Assembly: GCA_030180135.1 (NCBI GenBank)
Contig: CM058230.1
Coordinates: 25,318,067 to 25,382,066 of the forward strand
DNA from: Orychophragmus violaceus
Lineage: Eukaryota; Streptophyta; Magnoliopsida; Brassicales; Brassicaceae
Reading direction: 5' to 3'
DNA: 64,000 bases
In this document: one piece after another, positions 23,640 to 34,500 of the stretch
How the letters are laid out: every line of letters starts with the position of its first letter
Position numbering within the stretch: position 1 is the first letter of the stretch
Made by a program: the position numbers and the translations under genes
The notes under the pieces: generated by a model
Told to the model about the DNA's origin: nothing
What the model saw: the letters and a program-made list of their open reading frames with translations, nothing else
The model's database searches: none

Positions 23640-24676
23640 CCATTTTCCCGAGCTGTCTCTGTTGTCGACTCCCCCGACCGCCTCCCCTCTCTCTCTCCTC
23701 GTCGATCCATCAACGGAGTTTCACGGCTACTTCGTTCTTGATGGTCGGATTTTCATCGTTTCAACCACAGCCTTTACTTTCTAGCCCACTCGTGATCTGC
23801 TTTCTCTTCTCCACCATGTACTCGGAAGATCCACCACCCTCTGAGCCCCCCGAACCACCGGACCCGCCTCCGTCACTGCTCGCAACTTCTCCGTTCCTCC
23901 TCCTTTCTCCATCGTTCGCACTCTCCTCATCCCCACCTCCACCGCCTCTGCTTTCCTCTCTATCGGTCTTGTTCGAGTCTTCTTCTCCGGCTCGACCTCC
24001 ACCACTGACTTCCCTTCCGTATGTTCGCTCTTCCCAGCCTGTCTGGTGCAAGACTTCATCTCCGGAGACTAGTACCGTCAACCCTTCTCACAACCTCCCC
24101 GCATATCTCCTCGTCCCGAGCTGTTCATCTCCGGTGATTTAGCAGGTTTCAAATCCTCTTCTTAGGTGGAATTGTGTTCCTAATACCATAATCCCGAGCT
24201 GTTTTTCAGTTTTCTTGGATGGCTTTATTACTGCAGGTTGCAGATCTCTTACTGCAGTATGCAGACTTTGTTCCATATTTATGGATTTTCATGTTTTATG
24301 TTTGGCCTCTCCTTCTTGGTGGTTATTGCTAACTAATTCATGTTATCCAGCTAATTTGGTTCCTTTGGACAATGATTGTCTCCTTTTCCCAAATTCTCTG
24401 CCTTAGTAGCAGACATCTCCTCTGTCTTTAGTACAGAGTCTAACGCACTTTCGAGTGTGTCGGATGCAGTTGATCAAAAGGCTCTTGGGATCTTAGTCTT
24501 CTTCGATTTTTCATGTTTGCTTTCGATAAAATGTATCTACTTCTATCATATGTATGTAGCCATTTGTTTGACAAAACTTTGGGCATTGATTGCTCTTTAT
24601 CTTGTAATTTCTCATTCTTTGATGGAGTTTGAGTTTTATTAATCTAAGAATGAATGGTTTGACCAAAAAAAAAAAG
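23640..24676 (+). mobile_element. LINE-like retroposon with proline-rich ORF start and poly(A) end
   Basis: A GC-rich leader is followed by a frame at 23738-24142 rich in proline (EPPEPPDPPPS), like the N-terminal region of some plant LINE ORF1 proteins. Unrelated AT-richer sequence then ends GGTTTGACCAAAAAAAAAAA at 24675. No reverse transcriptase is present, so it looks like an internally deleted, non-autonomous LINE derivative. No convincing target duplication was found, so the left edge is approximate. Confidence 0.45.
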
Positions 24677-25568
24677 TTAGGAAGGAAAAGATGGTAAAGA
24701 CACACTGCTCAAGAAAAATGGGGATCTTGTTCAATTGTTCTAAGACACGAACACGAAGCAATTGAATAATTACGAAAAGTAACCATTCTCTCTACCGAGT
24801 GTCGACCAAAACTCACCGTTTTCTGACCGTCAGTATTGGTGTATAGCCAAACTAACAGTCGAGTTACTTTTGCTTTAGGTTTTTGCGTTATCTTTTTCAG
24901 ATTTTCCATGTTTTACGGAGAAAGATCTTGTTTTCTCTGCTCAATAAAATCGAACTTTATGTCTGGTCTTTCTACCATTATGGAGCGGTGGTTTATTTCT
25001 GGATTTGTTCCAGACTTAATCGATCTTTTCCACACTGTTAATCAGCACAACGCCGATGTTTCCTTCTTTCTTTCTTCTTTGTTGTTCAGCGCTTTGTGGT
25101 GTCGGATTCTTGGCTCGAACGATGTGTAAGGACTCACCAAGCGTTTAATTGGGTGTTTTTCACCCTTTATGAAGCGCAAAGATTTGGTAGCCGAGAAGCG
25201 ATGGATAAAGATTTGACAACTAAGCGGTGGACCGTGTGGATTTGGTTGGATAAGGTTGACAGAGAGCTAGTAGTAGAGTACCAGAAGATGCATTGCCGCT
25301 AGTTTCCGACTCTTATAATGAGTTTTCGATCCGGCGATGATGATGCATGACGAGTTCCGCAAAATTGTTCCACGTGTCCCTAGACTGCTTTGTCATGGAG
25401 ACATATTGGCTTCTCAAACTTTTCAATTACGATAAGTTTTGTATAATGCCCGTTTGTAGGCATGTTAGTTTAATACATGTATTTGCTTGTACCTTTCGGT
25501 ATCTGTTTCTCGGTTTTTTGGGCCTTTTAATGAAATTTGCATTGCCGCAAAAAAGACTTGATAAAGAA
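24677..25568. other. Unassigned sequence with a possible retroposon tail
   Basis: Several short frames occur on the plus strand but none has a recognisable domain. TTTTAATGAAATTTGCATTGCCGC followed by six A near 25549 resembles the end of plant LINEs, so much of this may be an old retroposon. No target duplication supports this. Confidence 0.3.
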
Positions 25569-25580
25569 GAATGCGTCAAA
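25569..25580. repeat. Target-site duplication of retroposon 2, left copy
   Basis: GAATGCGTCAAA here is repeated exactly at 26761-26772, immediately after the poly(A) tail. Confidence 0.9.
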
Positions 25581-26760
25581 GAGAGAAGGTTCGTGTTCGC
25601 CCTAAGAGAGAACCTCTCAAACCCGCATTCCGAGGCACCGCGATCTCCTTACCGTCGCCTCTCCGGCGGTCAGCGGCCGCTGCCATTACCGACGGAGGAG
25701 ACTTGCTCGTCCTGTACCGCTCTAGTCTCGCCCGACAAACAGCTTTTCTCCGCCGTTGCTAAGCCTTGTCGTCTCCGGATCTGTCGTCGTGCTCGCCTCC
25801 GTCGCCTACTCTCCATCTCCTGCCGTAGCTACCGTCGTCCTTGCCGCCGTGTTCTTTGCTTTCCGTGGTTTCTTCTACCGAGATTGCGTCTCCGGTCGAC
25901 CCCTTGATTTGGGTCTCTGCCGCCGGTTGTGGTGCTGTGCAGGTCTTCGTTTGCCGGTTACGGTCCCTTCGTAGCAGCGATGGTTGGTCGATGCGGGTAG
26001 ATCTATTTCCCATTTTATTCGATTACAGTTTGTGAGATGTATAACGATTAGCTCGTGTGGTGTGTTTTGTCTTGTGCTTAGTTGATTTTCATCGGTTTAG
26101 AGTAAAATTGGTACCTCTGCTAGTTGGACTAATTGATGGTCTGATCGTGGCTATAACTTCTCAGCTTGGTGTTCTTGTGGTTAATTGTGGTTTTAGTTGT
26201 GAGTGCTTTTCAATCCGGGTTTTTGTTTTGGTTTGAGTTCGGGTTTTTTGGATTGTTTAGACTTCGTTGGAGATTGGGGTATTGTCTAGGGCTTCTATCT
26301 AGGTTTATTTTAGACGTTTATGAGTGCGTCTTTACCGCATCCGAAAGAGGTTTAGGAGAACTTTCTTAGGTTCTTTCTTGTCGGATTATGAAGTCTTGTT
26401 TGTGGGTTCTGTGTTGGTGAGAGGGTGTCTCTCTGTAAGTCTCCAGGTTGTTGATGTTGTCGCTTGGTGTGTCATAGGCTACGACGACTTATCTCGCTCT
26501 TTCTGTTTTTGCGGTTGCCACTAATCCCAAGTTTGAGTTGCTATTGTTATCTTTAGGATTTATCGATTTATGTTTCCTCTAGCCGTAGGTTTTAGTAATC
26601 CTTTATGGGCTTATGTTGCATGATCTGTGGACTGTGGTTGCCCGTTGTTGGAGCTTTGGTTGCCTGTTGTTTGGACTTTAGTTTCCTATGATTATGATCT
26701 TGTATTAAACTATCGTATTTCTGTTCTATGAATATAATTCATCAGTTGACAAAAAAAAAA
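25581..26760 (+). mobile_element. Sadhu-like non-autonomous retroposon 2, poly(A)-tailed
   Basis: A 1180-bp insert ends CAGTTGACAAAAAAAAAA with a perfect 12-bp target duplication. Like the element at 13867-15095 it starts with a C-rich, CGG-containing leader, becomes GT-rich, has no conserved frame, and ends in a (A/G)TGAC-poly(A) tail. The exact duplication suggests a younger insertion than the first. Confidence 0.7.
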
Positions 26761-26799
26761 GAATGCGTCAAACATGTGGTTGGCTAAGGTTCAATTTGG

Positions 26800-27240
26800 T
26801 TTTTTTTTTGTCAACGATGTTTACATTAAAAAACTATTAAAAAGGCTATATCAGATTTACAGGTTTATATGGATGCAATATCATAAATTAAAATCGAATA
26901 ATAGACTGAAGCCCAAACCCGTTACAACAAGATAAGATAACCGAAAAATATTGTACGGTTGTACATGTGTAAGGTAAGTGACGATCTTTATCAACTTATG
27001 CCACGCGCCGCCATCAGCGAATTCCAATCATTATGGATGACGAACAATTCCGGCCACCGTAGTGCGTCCCATACTGTGAACCATCCAGATCTGCCAATCT
27101 TGAATCCATCCAAATATGTCAACAAAGACAACCAGAACTTGGTTAAATCCCGCATTCCCGCTCCATGCCATACTGTAATCGTCAATTTCAGGACCAATTA
27201 CCAACTAACCAAACATCGCAATTAGTACTTTGAGATGAGA
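26800..27240 (-). mobile_element. Minus-strand retroposon 3' end, probable
   Basis: A run of ten T at 26800-26809 followed by GTCAACGATGTTTACATT reads on the minus strand as a GTTGAC-poly(A) end, the same type of ending as retroposon 2. The 5' edge is not defined and no target duplication was found. A 68-codon minus-strand frame (26991-27197) has no recognisable domain. Confidence 0.4.
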
Positions 27241-28020
27241 GAAACATCAACTCCAGCATCCGTTCAATCTAGATCGGGACTAAGAACTATTAAAGTAAGG
27301 AAAGGAGATAAATTTATAGTGTCTTCGACAAGAATAAAACATTATAGATTAAAGATTGAATCGACTCCGTTATCGAATCGGAAAATCCGATTGAAAAAAC
27401 GATTGAAAAGTAAGATAATACAAAATCGGTTTTTAATCAGATAAAATCCGGAGAATCCAGAAGCAAACTAGTCCAATATTAAAATCGGTTTTATTATAAC
27501 GAAAGAAAAGATTCGGTCTGCTTAATATTTAGTTTTTTTTCAACTAATAGTTAGTTTTTTTTTTCCAACTAATAGTTAGTTTTTACTATTTAGTATTTGC
27601 GTGAGGTGTATAGATAGAAAAAAGAAGAAGAGAACCTAACCTAAAACAAAATAGAAAACGACACGAAAGTGACATGGTTGAACCAGATTGGTCACATAAG
27701 AATTTATTTTTATCATCTTATAATTGTCTAAAAATATTTTAAAAATATGAAATAATTGTTATTGGCTATAAAAAAGAATATCAATCTGGTATTTTTATTA
27801 ATGTTATTTCATCTACAATTGCATGATCGAAAGAAAACAGTTTGAATCATGCGAAGAAAAAAGCTGTTTGATGCATGTGATTCAAAGATTTTTCCGACAT
27901 ATTTGTTGAAATTGAAAATAAACCATTACTTTTCGACCAACAAACTAAACCAAAGAAACCGAAAAATATAAATGGTTAACGTCGGTCTATGGTAAAACCG
28001 AACAAAGATTTTGGTATTCT
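27241..28020. other. AT-rich intergenic DNA
   Basis: No gene seen. The 20-bp unit CAACTAATAGTTAGTTTTT is repeated about three times around 27525-27590. Confidence 0.5.
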
Positions 28021-28135
28021 ATTAATTAAACGGGCCTCGTGAGGAATCTGAGAAGCCTGACTAGCTACTTAATGAGCCTATTTATTTCATTAACAGGCCC
28101 AATGTTTAGTCATCTTCTTCGCAAGGTTTCTGTTC

Positions 28136-28146
28136 ATCCCACATCG
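28136..28146 (+). promoter_or_regulatory. Upstream sequence element (USE) of U6
   Basis: ATCCCACATCG matches the plant snRNA USE consensus RTCCCACATCG exactly. It ends 24 bases before the TATA box, the spacing that specifies RNA polymerase III in plants. A GGCCCAAT motif (about 28097) lies upstream, as in other plant U6 promoters. Confidence 0.93.
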
Positions 28147-28170
28147 CTTATCTTTCCAATGAAACGAGTG

Positions 28171-28178
28171 TTTATATA
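28171..28178 (+). promoter_or_regulatory. TATA box of U6
   Basis: TTTATATA lies 21 bases before the first U6 nucleotide, as in Arabidopsis U6 promoters. Confidence 0.9.
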
Positions 28179-28199
28179 TCACCAGAATCACAAACATGA

Positions 28200-28219
28200 T
28201 TCCCTTCGGGGACATCCGA

Positions 28220-28251
<32 letters not shown>

Positions 28252-28301
28252 GGCCCCTGCGCAAGGATGACACGCACAAATCGAGAAATGGTCCAAATTT
28301 T
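28200..28301 (+). ncRNA. U6: U6 spliceosomal snRNA
   Basis: About 102 nt match plant U6 as remembered: CCCTTCGGGGACATCC 5' stem-loop, ACGATACAGAGAAGATTAGC with the ACAGAGA box that pairs with the 5' splice site, then the U4-pairing region and GAAATGGTCC end. U6 forms the catalytic centre of the spliceosome. Position +1 is T instead of the usual G, which breaks the terminal pair of the 5' stem and is not ideal for the gamma-methyl cap or for Pol III initiation. Everything else, including USE, TATA and terminator, looks intact. It is therefore a genuine gene locus, perhaps weakly active or beginning to decay. Confidence 0.92.
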
Positions 28302-28305
28302 TTTT
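28298..28305 (+). terminator. Pol III terminator of U6
   Basis: Eight consecutive T residues follow GGTCCAAA, a standard Pol III stop. Confidence 0.9.
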
Positions 28306-28309
28306 CGCC

Positions 28310-29380
28310 AAATTTTTTCCAGTTTTTCTTGTTTCTCGAGTCGTAGTTCAAGCTTGGATGAACCTCCGCGCAAAATAGCTCTCTAAATCATGAAATTCTA
28401 ACTTTTTGTTTTCTCCAATCTTAGTCAGAATTTGAACAGACACAACGCTTTTGGGCTTCGAATTTTGAAACCCTTATTTATATTGAATGTAAATCGAATG
28501 TCGTACCCTAATTTCGCAGTTGTTATCAATGTTTTCACATTTCGTTAACCAATAGCTTGTATTTACCTTCGTTGGGTTTTGATAATGAAATGGTTGGCCA
28601 TCAGAAAAGAAAAAAAATCTGGTACATACATACCAGGGAGGGAATTTTCAGCCTTCTGGATTTTGTTTTTTTTTGGTACCATACTCATAGTTCATATTCG
28701 GGTATTTTAATATTTGAGTCAGTTTCATTTCTCCCGGATTCAATTTGGAATGATTTTTACTCGATATTCGAATCACCAAAAAAACAAGTAAAAAACTATC
28801 TATAAATATCTAAAATAGCTACAAACTCGGTAAAACTATCTAAATTATTCAAAATATCTAAAAATATTCGAAAAAATCTAAATTAACTAAAATTTCAGTA
28901 TAAAAACTATCAAACCTATTTTAAATTTGAATATTTTCTGGATATTAATTCGGGTTTTTGTTCGGAATGGATATTACCCAATACGTAAAATATCTAGATT
29001 TAATTTAAACCTCATTCAAAAAAATTTCTAAAATCGAACTGGAACATAATAAGATTTTCTGGTTTAGTTCGGGTCGAGTTATAGACGACCAACCCTAGAA
29101 TTAGATATCAATTAAAGTAGAACTTACATTACAAGTAAAAAACACTTCATAATCTTTGAGTCTTGCTTCCAAATACTTAGTAGTCCGTTTTAAAAATTTC
29201 CGTACTGAGTGAGATATATGTAAAATAGATAAAACCATAAGAAAATTGAGGAAGTCAATTTTTTTAATAATTCAAGTAAATCCGAGCAAGGATATCATGA
29301 GCACTGAGCCGCATCCACACGGTGGGTCCCTAGCAATTTCTCGGGTCATACAATGGATCCCAATCCCAAGGTCATGAGAA
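28310..29380. other. Intergenic DNA; part duplicated at 31013-31270
   Basis: No gene seen. About 28530-28795 (TTTCACATTTCGTTAACC ... GTATTTTAATATTTGA) has a diverged copy at 31013-31265. 28790-29100 is an AT-rich run of ATCTAAAA(T/A)AT units typical of crucifer intergenic repeats. Confidence 0.6.
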
Positions 29381-29384
29381 TCAT

Positions 29385-30790
29385 GTGAATGCCCATGTTT
29401 TTCTACACATGAGAATGATACTTTTAAACTCGGTTATAGTTAGCACCTTAAACTTCTGGATGACAACGTTTATTCTCCTATCAGGATGTATCAAAAAGAT
29501 CGAGCAAATGTGCAGTAAGTTCTTGTGGAATGAAGACATTTTGAAAGCCACTTGGATCAAAGTTTCTTGGAAAACCCTTTGCGTCCTTAAAGATGAAGGC
29601 GGTCTGGATTTGAGGGACTTGAAGCTATGGAACAAGGTTTTATCTTTGAAACTGGTGTGGTTCTTATTCTCATATAGTGGTTTGTTATGGGTGGCTTGGG
29701 TGAAGTACCATCATCTATCTAGAAAGAGTTATTGGGACTGTAGGATCTCACAAAGACTCATAGATTTGGAAGCAGCTTATCTACCTAAAACCATTAGCAA
29801 GGCAATTCATCTCCTGCAGAATTGGTGACGGTAGACAAACCAGTTTTTGGTTTGATGATTGGATGCCAATGGGACCTTTGATCAACATTTTTGGAGATGG
29901 AGGTCCGAGGCTCATTGGAGTTCAGAGACACGCCTTTGTTACTGAAGCCAGCAACACCTTTTGCTGGAACTTAAGGTCTGCGAGATCTAATGATGCAGAA
30001 AGGCCGCACATTTTGCTAACTTAAATCACTCCTCTATCTCACAGCCCGGATTTTGACCAATTCTTTTGGGATGCGCCAGGTCAGCCATCATCATGTACTT
30101 TCTCAACCAAATTCACTTGGGAATACTTGAGAGTAAAACATAATAAGAAATCTTGGGTGGAAGCAATTTGGTTTAAGGGACACGCTTTCAATTTCTGGAT
30201 TTCGAACTTGGATAGGCTGCCTCTTCGTAGTAAACTGGTTGAATGGGGAATGGACGTTGAAATTACTTGTGTGAAGTGCAATGAAACAGCTGAGACAAGG
30301 GACAACTTGTTTCTTCAATGTCATTTTTCTATGGTTGTTTAGTCTAATGTGATGGCTAAGCTTGGTCAATTAGCATCTTCTTTTGATGATTGGAACAATC
30401 TCATTTCTTGGATATTATGTATTTCTGCTCGCGGGTCTAATGTATCGAGGAAGCTGGCTGCTCAAGCTACCATTTATAACTTAGAAAGAAATGTCTGAGA
30501 TTCAGGAAATCCAACAACTGAGCAGGCTGTTTTAAGGGGATTGATCATTGTATGAGAGACAAATTGTTGACGGAGCAGGTCCGAAAGTATTTTCATGGCC
30601 TTTTTGGTCAGCGGTTCACTTATGCTTAAGTAGTTACATTTCTTTTGTAGCAATGGTTGTATTGTAAAGAACCTAACCCTTTTTTTTTTTTTTACCTTTT
30701 TGGGGGTTAGCTGTGGTCTCTAACTCTTTCTAAATAACTTTCCCCTTTATGGGATAATATATTTGCATTTCATCAAAAAAAAAAAAAAAA
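29385..30790 (+). pseudogene. LINE reverse-transcriptase C-terminal half with zf-RVT, broken
   Basis: The open frame 29385-29828 reads like the thumb end of plant L1-type RT (FWMTTFILLSGCIKKIEQMC, then KFLWNEDILKATW and EEGGLDL-like sequence as DEGGLDLRDL). A frame change at about 29820 is followed by GDGRQTSFWFDDW. Then come the zf-RVT region FNFWISNLDRLPLRSKL, the CVKCNE...RDNLFLQC cysteines, and several in-frame stops. The 3' end is TTGCATTTCATC plus about 16 A (30775-30790). It is a 5'-truncated, decayed LINE. No clear target duplication was found. The RECQL5 3' UTR-like copy starts directly after the poly(A). Confidence 0.85.
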
Positions 30791-31270
30791 GAATGAGACT
30801 TGAACCATTTACACACCTACGTTGCCATAAGGTTTTGAGATGTGCATTGTCTATTACCGCGTCTGGGGGTTACACACCTTAAAGATTTGCTTAGAGTCCG
30901 AGTCAATGACAGTTGTGAATTGTCTTCACGGTTAGTAAAAATATTATTTGAGAACTATATTGAAGATAATGTTTTTTATTATTGTTTTTTTCTTAGAACA
31001 GAAGATCAAAGTTTTTCACATTTCGTTTACCACTTGTAATTCCCTTGTTGGGTTTTGGTAACGAAATGGTTTGCAATTGCCATCAGAAAAAAACTTTCTA
31101 GTGATGCCAGGGAGATAACTAGTTTTATATTAAGACATTTTGGATTTCTGGGTTTTTCGTACCATGCTCATAATTCATGTTCGGGTATTTTAATATTTGA
31201 CATAAGATCGGTTTGTTTTTTCTTAAGTTCGATATGAATTGGTTTTTACTCTATATCTGAAATCACATGA
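30791..31270 (+). repeat. Duplicate of RECQL5 3' UTR joined to a duplicate of 28530-28795
   Basis: AATGAGACTTGAACC ... GTGCATTGTCTATTAC ... CACACCTTAAAGATTTG matches the sequence starting at the RECQL5 stop codon (20441-20640) with moderate divergence. From about 31013 onward the match is to 28530-28795 instead. The two source segments lie about 8 kb apart in the window but are adjacent here, so this copy may preserve an older arrangement or be a rearranged mosaic. Confidence 0.75.
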
Positions 31271-31296
31271 AACTATTTAAAATATCTGAAATATTC

Positions 31297-31605
31297 TCAA
31301 AACCCATTAAGAAAGCATTCTCTAGCTGCATCAATCCTGCTCTCGATATTTTCAGAAACTGTAGGTGTTTCTGCGTTGTTGATGTTCCTAGATAACTCCG
31401 TGTTCTTCTCCTCAAGTTCGCTGAAAGAGATATCCGGTCCACCGCTACATAACATCATTTTTTTTTTTTACGAGACCAATCAATTACTGAATCCAAACCT
31501 GAAGGGAAATAAATATAAAACAAGACTGGAATGAAGTAGTATGATTGTTTGCTATTACCTCACTTTCTGACTTTCTCGATCTTTCTTTTGATGGGAGCCA
31601 CCCAT
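31297..31605 (-). CDS. Possible two-exon mini-gene or gene fragment, 64 aa
   Basis: On the minus strand, 31605-31559 (MGGSHQKKDRESQKV) and 31444-31297 (GGPDISFSELEEKNTELS ... ECFLNGF) join across a 114-bp intron with a GTAATA donor and a TATGTAG acceptor. Phase is kept and a stop TGA follows. The product is hydrophilic with a probable coiled coil. I do not recognise it. It may be the 5' part of a longer ancestral gene cut by retroelements, or chance. The preserved frame across a consensus intron is the only support. Confidence 0.4.
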
Positions 31606-31633
31606 GAAATTTCAATTGAACAAACATTGCGCA

Positions 31634-32087
31634 TGAAAGGTCGGGTGGTAGATATCAACTCGTGGTAGACTGCATAATTTGGCAGTGTTGGATATGGGTT
31701 TAGCACCCATCCATAAGCTCATTGGAAATCTTGCCAAGTAAACAAATTCATCCCAGCCCAAGGAGATAATCCCGCTAAGGAATCAATGACCCAAAAGGAA
31801 GTCAGCTTCCCAACGCTATAAATATGACCATTCACTTTTCATTTTAGACACATTGTAACTTGCGAGGGCGCCAACTACTCTTATAAAGCTCCCAGCTCAA
31901 GCAATATTTAGGGAGCACGTCATTTGACGGACTCCCACCTCGTAACATCATGTTCATTACTCGGCTTCGGCCTTAAGATTAATAAAGAACAGTGTCACCC
32001 TCACTTAAGTTTATTTCTCACCTCGTAGTTCGGACTTCTCAGATCGTAACCCGACTTTCCGGACAAGATCAAAATTACGTAACAACA
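31634..32087 (+). repeat. 5' LTR of Gypsy/Tat-like element D, left edge approximate
   Basis: Sequence ending ACGTAACAACA is followed by ATTGGCGCCGTCTGTGGGGA (about 32088-32107), a PBS of the form used by plant Tat-lineage Gypsy elements. AATAAAGAACAGTGTC near 31979 resembles the polyadenylation region seen in the LTR of element C (CAATAAAGAACACG). The start TGAAAGGTCGGG at about 31634 is a guess, because no intact 3' LTR was found. Confidence 0.55.
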
Positions 32088-32144
32088 ATTGGCGCCGTCT
32101 GTGGGGAACATGATAAACTTTCTACACTCTAAGACGATGCCGAG

Positions 32145-33370
32145 ATGACAAGACCACTTTCAACAAGCAACAACCCAAAACAATCCGAGTCGAACTCGGA
32201 GCCCGCTCGCTCCGAGTTTGACCTCGCCAAGTCCACCGAACGAGGCACAATCACCACTCTCACTAACCGATACTCGGATCAACCAGACCAGGGAAGCCAA
32301 CACCCACCAAGACAGGACGCGCTCAGACACTCAAGACTAGGACGTCTCTTCCCTCATAAGACTCTTATGACACAAATTGACGAGCTAACTCGGGACAGAA
32401 ACGCCTGCTTCAACCTACTCACGAGCAATCAAGACACGTGCAGGGAACATATAAACTACCTACAAGCTACCGGGCATCACGAATGCCAAACAACAGAAAA
32501 CCCTACTCCGCGGCTCCAAAGGGTCAATTCGGTGAAACGCCGCCCCTGAATACCGAATCAAGCAGGCGACCATTCATATCCCAGGGTCCGTCGTCGACCG
32601 GGTTCATCCAAAGTCAGACTGAAGCCAGTAGAAACAGGGAGCTCGAGTCACTCAAGATTCAGCTGAACCACATGACATCTAAAGTTCATAAAGCCACCAG
32701 CTCAGCCCCTGAGATTGATCGGTCTTGAAAGAAACACATAACACACCATTCACGGATAGGATAACAGGAACACCGATCAGGCACCCCAGAAAGATCAAAT
32801 TGATACGAAGGAAACTCAGATCCCGACAGTACCTGACGGATTTCATCATTGAAATGTGGAGAGCCCAATTTTCTCCCAAGGAGCGCGACACTTGTTTTTG
32901 CCAGCTATTCGTCGATTATCTCGGCGGCGCTGCCCTCAACTGGTTCTGACGCCTAGAGGCGCATTCAATCGATAATTACCACTAGTTGACAGCCATCTTC
33001 TTAAAGCATTACTCCATGTTCATCCAGGATGGTGCCTCAAGCACCGACATTTGGGTCGTGAGTCAGGGACCAAATGAACCTCTCAGGTCGTATATCGACA
33101 GGTTCAAAGTATCGTCTCAAAAATCACGGTAACCGATAACGAGGGGCTCCCAATGCTTCAAAACGGGATTTGGTACGAGTCGCCATTCCGCGACGAGCTG
33201 GCAAAAAAAAAACCACAAACCCTTGAAGACGCCCTCCACCGAGCAGCCGTCTTCGTCGAAATAGAGGAGGAAAAGGACATACTCGCCAAGAAATTCGCCT
33301 CAGCCAAGAAGGGAAAAGATCTGAAATCTGAAATTCCCGAAGACAAGGGGAAGAAAGCAACAACATGACA
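32145..33370 (+). pseudogene. Gag remnant of element D
   Basis: Frames at 32145-32549, 32725-32949 and 33153-33368 correspond in order to the gag of element C. For example FTDRITGTPIR matches FTSRITNMYIR, and CFCQLFVDYLGGAALNWF matches GFCQLFTETLEGDALNWF. Several frame changes and stops (for example TGA at 32947) separate them. It forms the capsid-like protein in intact relatives but cannot be functional here. Confidence 0.8.
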
Positions 33371-33949
33371 CGTAAGTGAGCAGCAAACAAGCCAGAAGGC
33401 GGCCAAGCAATCGGGGCGCAACCACCCAAGCAATTAGCAAAATCGACCGTGGAACAAGTACATATGAACCGACGATCAGGAAAAGGCCTTCTGCACATTC
33501 CACCAGTGCTCCGAACATAGCACCGCGGAATGCCGACACCTTCATAGTCTCCTATTCGGCGAGTATTAGAAAGGGGTAACGAACATAACAAACCGAAACG
33601 CTCCAGCAGCATCCCCCGGAAATCGAGAGGCACCACGACAACCCAAAACGAGGGAGAACGATTCAAGCTCGCCCAAGAGGAGAAAGCGAGGCAAATGAGC
33701 CAACAACGAGTAGAGCATGGAGATATCGACACCGAATCACCAAAGCGAACCCGCGACGACGATGAGGAGGACACACCCATGCCTAGAAAGCGGATCAACA
33801 TGATCATGGGAGGACTCCATACCTGTAACGATTCGGTACGGTCAATAACAGTAAGCTGACACACGACAACAGTGGAATAGGAACGTTCCCGAAGAACTGA
33901 AACTAGGCATTGAGATCACCTTCACCTCAGAAGACGAAGAAGGTCTCGA

Positions 33950-34500
33950 TAAGCCGCATAATGACCCACTCGTCGTTGAACTCCAAATTGGCGACTGCGA
34001 AGTCACCAAAATCCTAATCGATATGGGAAGCTCGGTCGACCTCATATTCGAAGAAACAATACAAAGGATGGAATTGCGCGACTACATGATGAAACGTTCA
34101 GAAAAGCCTCCCACCGGGTTTGACGGAGATACGAACACTATGATTGGGACAATCAAACTACCAGTACACGTCGGACGCATGACCAAGTTCGTAAAGTATG
34201 TCGTCATAGACCGACCCGCAATACTCAACGTGATCTTGGGAACTCCCTGGATTTACCCATGAGAGTAGTACCCTCAACGTATCACCAATGCATAAAGTTC
34301 CTGACCCTAGGAGGAATCTTCACGCTCCGAGGAAACCAGAAAATCTCGAGATACTGCTTCACAGTGGAGTGCAAGGTAAGACATACATCATGCCTCATAT
34401 ACGAGCAGACGACTACCATTTTGAATTCAGAAAAAGCGGGCAAGACTCTTCCTTTGGCCGAGAGATCGTCCCAACAAGCATCATCATCACCAAGTAAACT
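33950..34500 (+). pseudogene. Aspartic protease remnant of element D
   Basis: HNDPLVVELQIGDCEVTKIL followed by DMGSSVDLIF matches the retropepsin of element C (DTGSSIDLIF). Note DMG instead of DTG at the active site. A stop follows at 34259-34261 after GTPWIYP, and similarity continues in other frames. Pol does not follow. Confidence 0.8.

Noticed and set aside
23738..24142. Proline-rich frame as a host extensin-like gene
   Set aside because: It has no signal peptide or SPPPP repeats, and lies in a poly(A)-ended retroposon-like segment with LINE ORF1-like composition.
29404..30801. GAATGATACTT (about 29404) and GAATGAGACTT (30791) as LINE target duplication
   Set aside because: The left copy is inside sequence that aligns with LINE reverse transcriptase coding, so the similarity is probably chance.
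33124..33864. 246-codon minus-strand frame over gag of element D
   Set aside because: It is a shadow of the degenerate gag coding strand with biased composition; no domain recognised.
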